The notes under the pieces: generated by a model
Databases searched by the model: none
The model's input: the letters and a program-made list of their open reading frames with translations, nothing else
What the model was told of the DNA's origin: nothing
Translations under genes and position numbers: made by a program
Shown: piece by piece, positions 9,612 to 17,211 of the stretch
How positions within the stretch are numbered: the stretch's first letter is position 1
How the letters are laid out: every line of letters begins with the position of its first letter
IMG/VR virus record: IMGVR_UViG_3300021376_003130
Span: 1 to 42,966 of that record
Direction: 5' to 3' (one strand)
Origin: a virus
Length of the DNA stretch: 42,966 bases

Positions 9612-10321
9612 TATGCTCCAAAAGCCACAGCTAATGCTATGGCAGTTCTGTCCACGTAGTCTTTACGTGTAATATTTGAAGCCACAGTAGGCGCATTAGT
9701 CACTGTAGCACTGACAAAGGCTGCTGTGCTGGGTGTGGTCGCTCCTATGGTGGTGTTATTGATTGTGGTATTTTGCACAGGCACATTTGATCCTGTGGCA
9801 TCAATTCTTCCAACCTCGGTGCTCTGTCCTTGTGTTTTAAAAATCACATCACCCAATGGTTCAATTTCTAAATTAGACACAGTGCTGCCATCATCTACTG
9901 AAGCAATGAATGATGTGATCAGATTGGCATTGGTTTGTATGTTACCATAGGTTAGATTGGAGCCAAAAGTTGTTACATTGGTGCCCACAGTTAGAGCAGT
10001 GCCGATGTTCGCTTGTTGACCAACTATTATATTTTTTTGTATGCCCACACCACCAATGATTGCTAATGCTGCTCCTGACTCTGAAGCTGCTGTGTCATTC
10101 ACAATGGTAGTGAGATTCAAAGTGCTGTTTGAATCCACCTGAAGAGTGTCTTGTAATACAGTGGGTCCGGCCACTGTTAAAGATGTGGTTGAAATATCCA
10201 CAGCCGTAACAAATGTAGAGCTGGTAACACTGTTGGCTATCAGTTGACCTGTGGGAGATACACTAAAACCTAGGCTTTCAAAGCCATATTGCGAAATAAA
10301 AGGGTTATTAATCACGGGCAT
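9611..10321 (-). CDS. Small fibre-like structural protein
   Basis: This 236-residue protein opens with NNPFISQYGFESLGFSVSPTGQ and continues as Thr/Val/Asn-rich beta sequence with phrases (LTVAGPTVLQDTLQVD, GGVGIQKNIIVG, NITRKDYVDR) that recur in marine T4-like fibre proteins. The KDYVDR ending resembles NKKYVDDEIA in the 320-residue fibre protein at the right end of the window. A GATAAATA late-promoter match sits 29 bp upstream of the start and there is no strong Shine-Dalgarno. It probably encodes a short fibre or fibre-attachment subunit; no binding domain is recognisable. Confidence 0.65.
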   Translation of the reverse strand: MPVINNPFISQYGFESLGFSVSPTGQLIANSVTSSTFVTAVDISTTSLTVAGPTVLQDTLQVDSNSTLNLTTIVNDTAASESGAALAIIGGVGIQKNIIVGQQANIGTALTVGTNVTTFGSNLTYGNIQTNANLITSFIASVDDGSTVSNLEIEPLGDVIFKTQGQSTEVGRIDATGSNVPVQNTTINNTTIGATTPSTAAFVSATVTNAPTVASNITRKDYVDRTAIALAVAFGA

Positions 10322-10349
10322 AATTTTGCTCTAATAGTGTTTGTATTTG

Positions 10350-10357
10350 TATTTATC
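10350..10357 (-). promoter_or_regulatory. T4-type late promoter match (GATAAATA)
   Basis: The minus strand reads GATAAATA, 29 bp before the 236-residue fibre-like gene, in the 47-bp gap between two structural genes. Confidence 0.58.
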
Positions 10358-10368
10358 TAGGGTAGTCT

Positions 10369-10773
10369 TTAAGTGGTGACTGGATTAAGAGTTTCAAAAT
10401 ACGTAGCTTGAAACGTTATTTTAGAATCATTGTACGCACTGCTGCTGGCGCTGGCTAGCAATTGTATGTTGGTGTAGTTAACCACAGCATTTAGATTAAT
10501 CAACTCATTGCCTAAATTAGCACGGCCATATATTGTAACTGTGGCTGTTTCAGGGCCGCCTACAACAAGACATCTAATAATTTCCTTGTTCGCTGTGTTG
10601 AAATCTACAAATATGGTGTATTCAGCAGCTGACACTGAAGTGAAAGGCCATTTATCTATCACTGTGTTGTCGCGAATAGCTGTAAAATTAGTGCCCACTG
10701 AAAAGTTCAATCCGTTCTTTAATAAAAGAGTGTTTCTTGGACCTTTTCCAAACAATTGACTTACATCAAACAT
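10369..10773 (-). CDS. Small structural protein (unrecognised)
   Basis: This 134-residue protein begins MFDVSQLFGKGPRNTLLLKNGLNF and consists of alternating hydrophobic strands with no transmembrane segment or signal peptide. I do not recognise the family. The N-terminal segment looks like a short anchor, followed by a beta-sandwich-like body comparable in size to the other 106-134 residue proteins scattered between the fibre genes. It sits between the fibre block and the glycosylation genes. An AATAAATA late-promoter-like site lies only 7 bp before the start codon, so either the transcript would be nearly leaderless or that match is fortuitous. Confidence 0.6.
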   Translation of the reverse strand: MFDVSQLFGKGPRNTLLLKNGLNFSVGTNFTAIRDNTVIDKWPFTSVSAAEYTIFVDFNTANKEIIRCLVVGGPETATVTIYGRANLGNELINLNAVVNYTNIQLLASASSSAYNDSKITFQATYFETLNPVTT

Positions 10774-10779
10774 ATGTTG

Positions 10780-10787
10780 TATTTATT
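10780..10787 (-). promoter_or_regulatory. Late promoter-like site very close to a start codon (AATAAATA)
   Basis: The minus strand reads AATAAATA only 7 bp before the 134-residue gene's ATG. If used, transcription would begin at or beside the start codon. Confidence 0.35.
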
Positions 10788-10796
10788 GATAAAAAT

Positions 10797-11747
10797 TTAC
10801 TTTTTATTCTTTTTGTAGCCGTGTTTAATAAAACTATTTACAGATTGTACTATCTTAGTTTCTATTTCTTTATCCATATTCATTGCATTTTCATTGGCTC
10901 TGTCCACAGTTTCATCTATGGTTATTCTTAATGGACTGTAGATTCTTTTTTCTGCATTCATATTGATGCAGTGAAATTTAGGATTATCAGGATATGACAC
11001 ATTGATTGGATAGGTAGACCCTAGCACTACCGTGGCTGTTTTTTCAAAAGCATGTGCAATATGTTGTCCAAGACTGTCGCATCCTAAAAAATGATCGCAC
11101 TGTTTAATAACAGAAGCCCAGACTCTTACATGTACTCCTTGTGGATTGGCCACTGGAAAATTTATCTGATATTTGGAAAAATCTATTGGCGACTCTGTCA
11201 TAATAATCATAGCATAGGTTTTTCCGAGTTGTCTTATTAGACTAATTGTATTATCAATTTCAAAACTTCTACCACTAATGTCTATGAAATTATCATCTTG
11301 ATTCTTGCTCATTCTTCCAAATGGTTGAAACACTATAACTTTTTCTTTGCCTGTTTTTTCCTTAACTTCTTTGATCATTTGACGTGCAAATATTAATTCT
11401 TCTTTATTAAGAAATATTTGTGGTAATTCTAATTTTCGTATTCCTTTGTTGTTAATTTCTATATCGTATGCCTGCCCAATGCTGCATTTTTGATTGTAAT
11501 ATTCCCATACTCTGTATGGTTCTGGGCTAAGAATTTTCCTTGTCAACAGTAGATCTTGAAACAAATTTTTATGCCAAACATCATATGCTCGTGCATGTAG
11601 TAGTGGATGTCCTTTGTAGAAATCTGTGCCACCTTCGCACACAATTATAAAATCATCTTTAGTATTTTCTTTTGCATATGTATCTAACGCTGATACTGAA
11701 GATAATGTTCTACCTGCTCCACCATTTATAAAAAAAGCACTGTGCAT
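10797..11747 (-). CDS. GT9-like (heptosyltransferase-type) glycosyltransferase A
   Basis: This 316-residue protein has the layout of family 9 GT-B glycosyltransferases, which transfer heptose or related sugars from nucleotide sugars. An N-terminal NGGAGRTLSSVSALDTY corresponds to the acceptor-side loop, VIVFQPFG to the start of the second Rossmann domain, and CDHFLGCDSLGQHIAHAF followed by TVVLGSTYPIN (residues about 215-245) to the conserved donor-binding region. It is a clear paralogue of the protein at 13544-14488: both contain EPYRVWEYYNQKC and the INNKGIRKL segment. It starts directly after the carbamoyltransferase stop, in one apparent operon. The sugar and acceptor are unknown; heptose is inferred from the hldE/hldD genes. 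The lysine-rich C-terminus (YKKNKK) is unusual. Confidence 0.72.
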   Translation of the reverse strand: MHSAFFINGGAGRTLSSVSALDTYAKENTKDDFIIVCEGGTDFYKGHPLLHARAYDVWHKNLFQDLLLTRKILSPEPYRVWEYYNQKCSIGQAYDIEINNKGIRKLELPQIFLNKEELIFARQMIKEVKEKTGKEKVIVFQPFGRMSKNQDDNFIDISGRSFEIDNTISLIRQLGKTYAMIIMTESPIDFSKYQINFPVANPQGVHVRVWASVIKQCDHFLGCDSLGQHIAHAFEKTATVVLGSTYPINVSYPDNPKFHCINMNAEKRIYSPLRITIDETVDRANENAMNMDKEIETKIVQSVNSFIKHGYKKNKK

Positions 11748-11748
11748 T

Positions 11749-13554
11749 TTAGTTAGGAACGTATATTAGTTTCTTGTGTTCGGGAAGATATAGATATTCT
11801 ATTTTAGAATTAATCAAGGTTCGCACAGCATCTTCTAGTGTTTCAACTAATGGTTCTCCGCCCAGATTGAATGAAGTATTGAATATGATCGGCACTTGCG
11901 TTTTTTTATAAAAAGCATTGATAAGATTATGATAGTGTAGATTTTGTTTTTGCGTGATAGTTTGTATTCTACACGTGCCATCCACATGTATAATGCTAGG
12001 TATCTGTTCAGCTTTGCCTGGTTTACAATCCACGGCATACATCATAAATGGACTATCTTTCATACCTCGTAAATCAAACCATTCATGCACGTGTTCTTGC
12101 AGTATTGTGCCTGCAAATGGTCGGAAGTATTCTCTTTTCTTCACCACATTTACAAAATCTTTGCCGTCAGCGAATCTTGGATCAAACAATAATGATCTAT
12201 TACCTAAAGCTCTAGGGCCATTTTCAGATCTACCTTGAAACAGTGCCACAATATTTTTGCCGATTATCAAATCTATTACGTCAGAATCTTGTGCGTCTTT
12301 TAGAATTACTTTTTGATTATCACACATAGATTGTATATGAGCTATTGAATAATGCCTATCAGGCCCCAAATAAAGAGTATTGTGTGCTACAATGTTTTTG
12401 TTAGGTAATATTTGATGATAGAACAAAAGTGCTGCCCCGATTGCTGTGCCTGCGTCATTACTGATCGGCTCCACATATAAATCAATTTGATCTTTTTGCA
12501 AAAATTCTAAGTAAGAATAATTTGCCACACAATTTAATCCATAGCCCCCTGATAACACTACTTTTTTCTTACCCGTCATTTGAACAGCTCTGTATATTAG
12601 TTTTAAAACCTGTGTTTGTGTCTCCAATTGACAATGATAAGCCATGTCTCTGCGATTTTGTAATTTTGTGACGTCATCAAATTCTTTATCTGTGGGGTCT
12701 TCTAAGAATTCGAACATTTGTGAATTCACTAGTGCAGCATTAGGATATGTGGGTAATATTAAATTTCTATTTGATAATTCAGCTTTGGAGTTGCTTTCAA
12801 ACAAAGGAGGAATGTTTGGATTTTTTTTACCATAAGGAAAAAGTCCCATAGTTTTTCCTGCTTCAATAGGCATAAAGCCACAGTACTGAGTAACTGCCTC
12901 ATAAACTTTCACTATGCCTGCTCTGTCAGAAAAAACAGCTTCGTGGGTTTTGCCTGGTTCATCTGTAATTTCAGAAGGAAAGTTACGAAATACTGCGCCC
13001 ATTACAGGTTCCTTGGTGCCGTAATGTTTGTATAATGAAACAAAATTAGCAGGATAATCACATCCAATAATTGATTCAACTTCCCACACAGTGGTTGGCC
13101 CTTGCCTACTGTTGTTAATACCCAAAAATGTTCCCGCACCATCAACTATAACACTGACTGCACTATCAAAACCACTGCGATAGAAAGCACAGGCAGCATG
13201 AAGTTTATGATGTATGTGACTTAAATCAATTACCTGTGGGTGATTCATCACGTCTGCTTGTCTATCAATCAATCCAAGTTTGCGAGCTAGACCTGTGTAC
13301 ACATCATCACCGGTAAAATCTACTCTACCTGCTGTATCTTTAATTTTTTGTGTGTGTGCTATGATCAAATAATCAATTTTGTCAGTGTATTTTAAAATTT
13401 CTATCATTGAAGCATAAGGACCTCCATCATATTTGTGTCTGCTGAGTCTTTCTTCTTCCACGCTAAAAATAATGTTGCCATCTTTCAAAAGGCAAACACC
13501 AGCATTATGTCCTCTAGTGATGGCGGCTATATATCCAGTAGTTTTACTTGTCAT
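11749..13554 (-). CDS. Sugar O-carbamoyltransferase (NodU/CmcH/TobZ family)
   Basis: This 601-residue protein is full length for the family. The N-terminal Kae1-like domain shows GHNAGVCLLKDG and SVEEERLSRHKYD (residues 15-42), the metal-binding histidines in HIHHKLHAA (113-121) and VDGAGTF. The middle contains LSGGYGLNCVAN and SNDAGTAIGAAL, and residues near 445 read SENGPRALGNRSLL followed by KREYFRPFAGTIL, the usual family signature. Known members use carbamoyl phosphate and ATP to form carbamoyl-adenylate and carbamoylate a sugar hydroxyl. It lies between two GT9-like genes, overlapping one by 11 bp and 1 bp from the other, so a sugar transferred by those enzymes is the likely substrate. 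All key motifs appear intact, so it is probably active. Confidence 0.9.
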   Translation of the reverse strand: MTSKTTGYIAAITRGHNAGVCLLKDGNIIFSVEEERLSRHKYDGGPYASMIEILKYTDKIDYLIIAHTQKIKDTAGRVDFTGDDVYTGLARKLGLIDRQADVMNHPQVIDLSHIHHKLHAACAFYRSGFDSAVSVIVDGAGTFLGINNSRQGPTTVWEVESIIGCDYPANFVSLYKHYGTKEPVMGAVFRNFPSEITDEPGKTHEAVFSDRAGIVKVYEAVTQYCGFMPIEAGKTMGLFPYGKKNPNIPPLFESNSKAELSNRNLILPTYPNAALVNSQMFEFLEDPTDKEFDDVTKLQNRRDMAYHCQLETQTQVLKLIYRAVQMTGKKKVVLSGGYGLNCVANYSYLEFLQKDQIDLYVEPISNDAGTAIGAALLFYHQILPNKNIVAHNTLYLGPDRHYSIAHIQSMCDNQKVILKDAQDSDVIDLIIGKNIVALFQGRSENGPRALGNRSLLFDPRFADGKDFVNVVKKREYFRPFAGTILQEHVHEWFDLRGMKDSPFMMYAVDCKPGKAEQIPSIIHVDGTCRIQTITQKQNLHYHNLINAFYKKTQVPIIFNTSFNLGGEPLVETLEDAVRTLINSKIEYLYLPEHKKLIYVPN

Positions 13555-14488
13555 CCTTATTTCTCCTCATCACTTCATTAATCATCCAATTTTCAATTTC
13601 TTCATTCATGCTCATTATTAATTCATTTTTCCTCATTATTCTTTCATCCATAGTGATGCGTATTGGATCATATTCTCTATCTAGCTCACCCATGTCACAC
13701 ACTCTAAAATATGTGCAATCGGGATAGCTGGTATTAATTGGAAAAGTAGGGCCTAAAATAACTGTGCTTGGTATTTCCATGCAGTAGGCAAGATGTTGTC
13801 CCACGCTGTCACAGCCAAAGAAATGATCAGAATGTTTGATAACTGAAGCCCATTGTCGCAAATTTAATCTTTCAGGCGCAGCTACCTCATCTGTGTATTT
13901 TTCACCAGTAAAATCCATGCCAAATTCTGCCATGATTATTACTGCAAATTTTTCTGCTTGCAATTTTCTTATCAAACTTTTAGTATTTCTATATTCTATA
14001 CTTCTGCCGGTTTTGTCCACGAAACTGCCATCAATGTGTTCTATACCTCGGCCAAATGGTTGAAACACAATCACTTTGTTGTGTTTAATTTTAGTTTTTA
14101 TTTGTTCAACAATTTTTTTTCCTTGTAAAATTTCTTCTTTACTCAAAATAATTGTTGGTTTTGAAAGTTTTCTTATGCCTTTGTTGTTTATTAAAATATC
14201 GAATGCTTGGCTTAAATTGCATTTTTGATTGTAGTATTCCCATACTCTGTATGGCTCTAGGCTCACAACATCTTTACTTTGTAACTTTGTGTGAAATAAA
14301 TTTTTATGAAATATGTCATATGTTTTTGCATCTAATACTGGATGACCTTTCAATATGTCAACTGCACCTTCACACACAACTAAAAAGTCTTTATCTCCTG
14401 ATTCTTCATGATATTTTTCCAGTGCAGGAATAGCACATAAGATTCTACCAATACCACCATTCAAAAAAAATGCTTTGGATCTAACCAT
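13544..14488 (-). CDS. GT9-like (heptosyltransferase-type) glycosyltransferase B
   Basis: This 314-residue protein is paralogous to the one at 10797-11747 along its whole length. Landmarks are NGGIGRILCAIPALEKY near the N-terminus, EPYRVWEYYNQKC, INNKGIRKL, VIVFQPFGR, and SDHFFGCDSVGQHLAYCM followed by STVILGPTFPIN in the donor-binding half. It is the first gene of the three-gene operon with the carbamoyltransferase, whose start lies 11 bp inside it. A weak AATAAATT late-promoter-like site lies 44 bp upstream. The pair probably arose by duplication and may add two successive sugars or act on two acceptors. The donor is inferred, not shown. A GT-B enzyme for a different sugar remains possible. 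Confidence 0.72.
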   Translation of the reverse strand: MVRSKAFFLNGGIGRILCAIPALEKYHEESGDKDFLVVCEGAVDILKGHPVLDAKTYDIFHKNLFHTKLQSKDVVSLEPYRVWEYYNQKCNLSQAFDILINNKGIRKLSKPTIILSKEEILQGKKIVEQIKTKIKHNKVIVFQPFGRGIEHIDGSFVDKTGRSIEYRNTKSLIRKLQAEKFAVIIMAEFGMDFTGEKYTDEVAAPERLNLRQWASVIKHSDHFFGCDSVGQHLAYCMEIPSTVILGPTFPINTSYPDCTYFRVCDMGELDREYDPIRITMDERIMRKNELIMSMNEEIENWMINEVMRRNKDDK

Positions 14489-14531
14489 ATTGTAAATTGA
14501 TACAAATAGTTAGTTCTTGAATATAAAAATG

Positions 14532-14539
14532 AATTTATT
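14532..14539 (-). promoter_or_regulatory. Weak late promoter-like site (AATAAATT)
   Basis: The minus strand reads AATAAATT, 44 bp before glycosyltransferase B, in the gap after the 219-residue gene. It matches six of eight consensus positions. It is the only candidate I see for starting the glycosyltransferase-carbamoyltransferase operon. Confidence 0.3.
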
Positions 14540-14544
14540 CTTGA

Positions 14545-15204
14545 TTAATATACAGGTACTTGATGTTTGAAAGGAATTTTCCAATGCTTTACATTGGCAT
14601 ATTTGGTTGGCACTGCTTTTAACCATGCAACATATTCTTGCAGCTTTATTTTATCTTCTGCTGAAATTAAATCTGCCTTTTCAACGAAAGCCTTTTCGAT
14701 TGCATTGATTTGCACCACTAAACTTGCTAGGAAACTTTCTCTGCTTAATATGTGCACTCTAAATCCTGGTCTTATCCACGCACCATTTTTGAATTTCATA
14801 TCAATGTGAAGATATTGCTGACCTATCATACCATTGTTGTCGTCCCAACCGTATGTAAAAGTCTCTGGCTTACCATCCTCATCGACTGTGCCAATATCTT
14901 CAGAATAATCTTCTACTTTGCCTGTGTCATAATAACCAGATATGTAAGCAGCTTCAAATGTGTGCACAGTGGCATCAATTTTTTCATACAATTTGCCTGG
15001 TTCTTTAGGATAGCTTGTGAATTTGTCCATTTCAACTAAAGAATCTGTGCCAAACACTGTATTTTCTACCACGCCAGTTGACTGATCTACTTTCACTAAA
15101 AGATATCTTGGTCCTGTGTATGTGGCAGTGTAGGTTTTGTTTAGTGCAGTGGTGCCTACGTAAGGCTCATCTGTCAACGGGATTTGAAAAGTCTTCTTAA
15201 TCAT
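14545..15204 (-). CDS. Structural or tail fibre assembly-like protein
   Basis: This 219-residue, mostly polar protein lacks a signal peptide and membrane segments. The C-terminal 40 residues (DKIKLQEYVAWLKAVPTKY, then KHWKIPFKHQVP) resemble the ending of phage tail fibre assembly chaperones, where a helix of the form LQxWxxYxxxL is followed by a Trp/Pro segment. Its position beside the three glycine-rich adhesin-like genes fits that role. The N-terminal half, with DEPYVGTTALNKTYTATYTGPRY split over two strands, has no match I know. Two late-promoter matches, CATAAATA and GATAAATA, lie 13 and 23 bp upstream. An ordinary structural subunit is the alternative. Confidence 0.55.
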   Translation of the reverse strand: MIKKTFQIPLTDEPYVGTTALNKTYTATYTGPRYLLVKVDQSTGVVENTVFGTDSLVEMDKFTSYPKEPGKLYEKIDATVHTFEAAYISGYYDTGKVEDYSEDIGTVDEDGKPETFTYGWDDNNGMIGQQYLHIDMKFKNGAWIRPGFRVHILSRESFLASLVVQINAIEKAFVEKADLISAEDKIKLQEYVAWLKAVPTKYANVKHWKIPFKHQVPVY

Positions 15205-15216
15205 AGTTATATATTA

Positions 15217-15224
15217 TATTTATG
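15217..15224 (-). promoter_or_regulatory. T4-type late promoter match, proximal of two (CATAAATA)
   Basis: The minus strand reads CATAAATA, 13 bp before the gene at 14545-15204. It is in tandem with the GATAAATA site; this one leaves little room for a leader. Confidence 0.45.
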
Positions 15225-15226
15225 TT

Positions 15227-15234
15227 TATTTATC
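15227..15234 (-). promoter_or_regulatory. T4-type late promoter match, distal of two (GATAAATA)
   Basis: The minus strand reads GATAAATA, 23 bp before the gene at 14545-15204. A second match begins 10 bp further downstream, about one helical turn apart. Confidence 0.55.
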
Positions 15235-15243
15235 ATAAAACTA

Positions 15244-16206
15244 CTAGCTCTCCACAAATCTGATACGCATGCCACCCCAACCACCTCTTATGCCGTGATC
15301 TCTAACATCTGGGCAGGGTTGTGGAGGCAATCCACCTGCTCCGATTGGTAGGTATGGTGAACAACCTTGCATTTCATAACATCCGCAGGATCTATCTGAT
15401 CTCCAACAATAACTGTTAAACGAACCCCTTGTAGGCTGTTTATTGATACCTGCCAATGATGAAAAATAAGCTGGCAATTGACTGCCTGACATACCACTAG
15501 TGTGTATTCCACCGTCAGTGGTATTGAAAGTGATACGTGCACCGGAGTCTGCAAACATATATGATGGAATTGGTGCATGATGATAGAACTGACATGGACA
15601 AGTTGGATAACATCCTAAGAAGGAACTACATCCTATAATGCCGCAACAGTTGATGTCACCACCATAGGCCAGTCCTTCCCAAGCTCCATTACATTGATTG
15701 CAAATGATACCGCAGTGATCGTTGATGGGACCTGTGCCACAAAATCCATTGGCATAAAAACAACACCACATGCTGGTGCTGGTGCTGCAAAAAGATATTC
15801 CACCCTTGCCGCCTCTAGCACACATACAACCATTGGAATCGGTGCTGGTCCAACATACTGTGCTGGGATCACCGCAACCTTGAAAACACAATGAGTGTGC
15901 ATAAGGTGGGAAACCCACGCAACCACACACATAATTTGTCGTGGTCACTAGAAATGATTTTCTTGCATAACCACCTGCATTACCGGGAATTCCTCCTCCG
16001 CAACAACACATACGTGCTCCTGGTCCACCTGCTCCCCAAATTTCTAAATGCACACAGCCACTGGCTGGTGGTTTCCAACAAAATCCATTGCAGTATTGTG
16101 TGTACATGGTGCCTGGACAAAAGGCATAAATTACGCCGGTCTCTAAATTATTTTCAGTAACACTGTACTGTACTCTAGATGATATAATACTTTTTAATCC
16201 TGGCAT
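15244..16206 (-). CDS. Glycine- and cysteine-rich adhesin-like protein 1
   Basis: This 320-residue protein has 32 cysteines by my count (10%). It shares a framework with the next two genes: EIWGAGGPGARMCCCGGG near residue 56, GCMCARGGKGGISFCSTST near 128, paired CC motifs, and a C-terminal CPDVRDHGIRGGWGGMRIRF. Glycine-rich strings of this kind are known from phage adhesins such as the gp38 class, which fold as polyglycine sandwiches; that comparison is inference. The cysteines may form disulphides or bind metal. The start codon overlaps the stop of the upstream paralogue by one base (TAATG), indicating coupled translation. No signal peptide is present. Confidence 0.75.
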   Translation of the reverse strand: MPGLKSIISSRVQYSVTENNLETGVIYAFCPGTMYTQYCNGFCWKPPASGCVHLEIWGAGGPGARMCCCGGGIPGNAGGYARKSFLVTTTNYVCGCVGFPPYAHSLCFQGCGDPSTVCWTSTDSNGCMCARGGKGGISFCSTSTSMWCCFYANGFCGTGPINDHCGIICNQCNGAWEGLAYGGDINCCGIIGCSSFLGCYPTCPCQFYHHAPIPSYMFADSGARITFNTTDGGIHTSGMSGSQLPAYFSSLAGINKQPTRGSFNSYCWRSDRSCGCYEMQGCSPYLPIGAGGLPPQPCPDVRDHGIRGGWGGMRIRFVES

Positions 16207-17207
16207 TAGTTTAACCCCAATAATCCTGTTCCAATGTATTTAATTCTAATAATACCGTGTCCTCCACGATAAGCATGGTCTCTCACATCTGGACAAGGAT
16301 GCGGTGGTGGACCACCATGTCCTGGAGGTGAAAAAGTTATACAACCATTCATGTTGTAACATCCGCAATATCTATTACCAGTCCAACAGGCAGTGTAGTG
16401 TCCTCCATGTGTGGGGTTTCGTGCTGCCAACCCTAATGTGTGAATGTAACCATACATGGAACCGCCGCTCCAGTTGTACATTCCGTTGTCTGTGTCATTG
16501 GTATATGTGATCCATGCACCGCAATCTGCATACTGTTTAGGTGGAGTTCTCATGTGATACCAGAATGCACAAGGGCATGATGGATAACAGCCAAAGAAAC
16601 TTACACAGCTGAATCCGCCTGCCATGTTGCAGGTTCCTCCATATGATTGTGCTTGATGGATAGCACAACCTGGTCCTCTATAGTTGCACACAATTGCGCA
16701 GTTGTCTCCAGCACATCTTGTGTGACAAAAACCGTTTGCTGCATAACAACAGTAGGCAGATGTAGAAGTTGAACAGTAGCTAAATCCACCTTGACCACCT
16801 TCTGCACACATACAACCGTTGGTACCATTGCCTTGCCAACATATTCCTGTTGATTCTGATCTGCCTCTGTAACATAAATCGTCTGAGTTTCCGCAACTGA
16901 TACCTACGTTGCCAAATATACAACAACCAATTGTGACGTTCAATGTTCTGCTGGAGTATGCTCCAGGATTTCCTGGTAGTCCATATCCACAACAACACAT
17001 CTTAGCTCCAGATCCACCTGCACCCCAAATCTCTACCAGTGCTGTGCCTGTGCCTGGCGAAATCCAACACACACCGCAACAAAAGTTGGTGCCTACTGTT
17101 GTGCCAGGATTGTATGCCCAGATTCTGCCTTCTTCAGTGTTTTGTTCCAATCCTTGAAATTGAAAACTTAATCTTTGTGTTTCTAAATATGTTCTTAAAC
17201 TTGGCAT
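16206..17207 (-). CDS. Glycine- and cysteine-rich adhesin-like protein 2
   Basis: This 333-residue protein is the middle member of a tandem triplet, with 32 cysteines by my count. Conserved landmarks are LVEIWGAGGSGAKMCCCGYG, GCMCAEGGQGGFSYCSTST, CCYAANGFC, GGFSCVSFFGCYPSCPC and CPDVRDHAYRGGHGIIRIKY. Most cysteines line up with those of its neighbours, while stretches between them differ, as expected for a common fold with variable surface loops. The N-terminal 25 residues (MPSLRTYLETQRL onward) differ from the paralogues except for the shared MPxL start and may be the attachment part. It starts 4 bp after the upstream stop. Probably a host-binding tip or decoration protein. Confidence 0.75.
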   Translation of the reverse strand: MPSLRTYLETQRLSFQFQGLEQNTEEGRIWAYNPGTTVGTNFCCGVCWISPGTGTALVEIWGAGGSGAKMCCCGYGLPGNPGAYSSRTLNVTIGCCIFGNVGISCGNSDDLCYRGRSESTGICWQGNGTNGCMCAEGGQGGFSYCSTSTSAYCCYAANGFCHTRCAGDNCAIVCNYRGPGCAIHQAQSYGGTCNMAGGFSCVSFFGCYPSCPCAFWYHMRTPPKQYADCGAWITYTNDTDNGMYNWSGGSMYGYIHTLGLAARNPTHGGHYTACWTGNRYCGCYNMNGCITFSPPGHGGPPPHPCPDVRDHAYRGGHGIIRIKYIGTGLLGLN

Positions 17208-17211
17208 ATCA

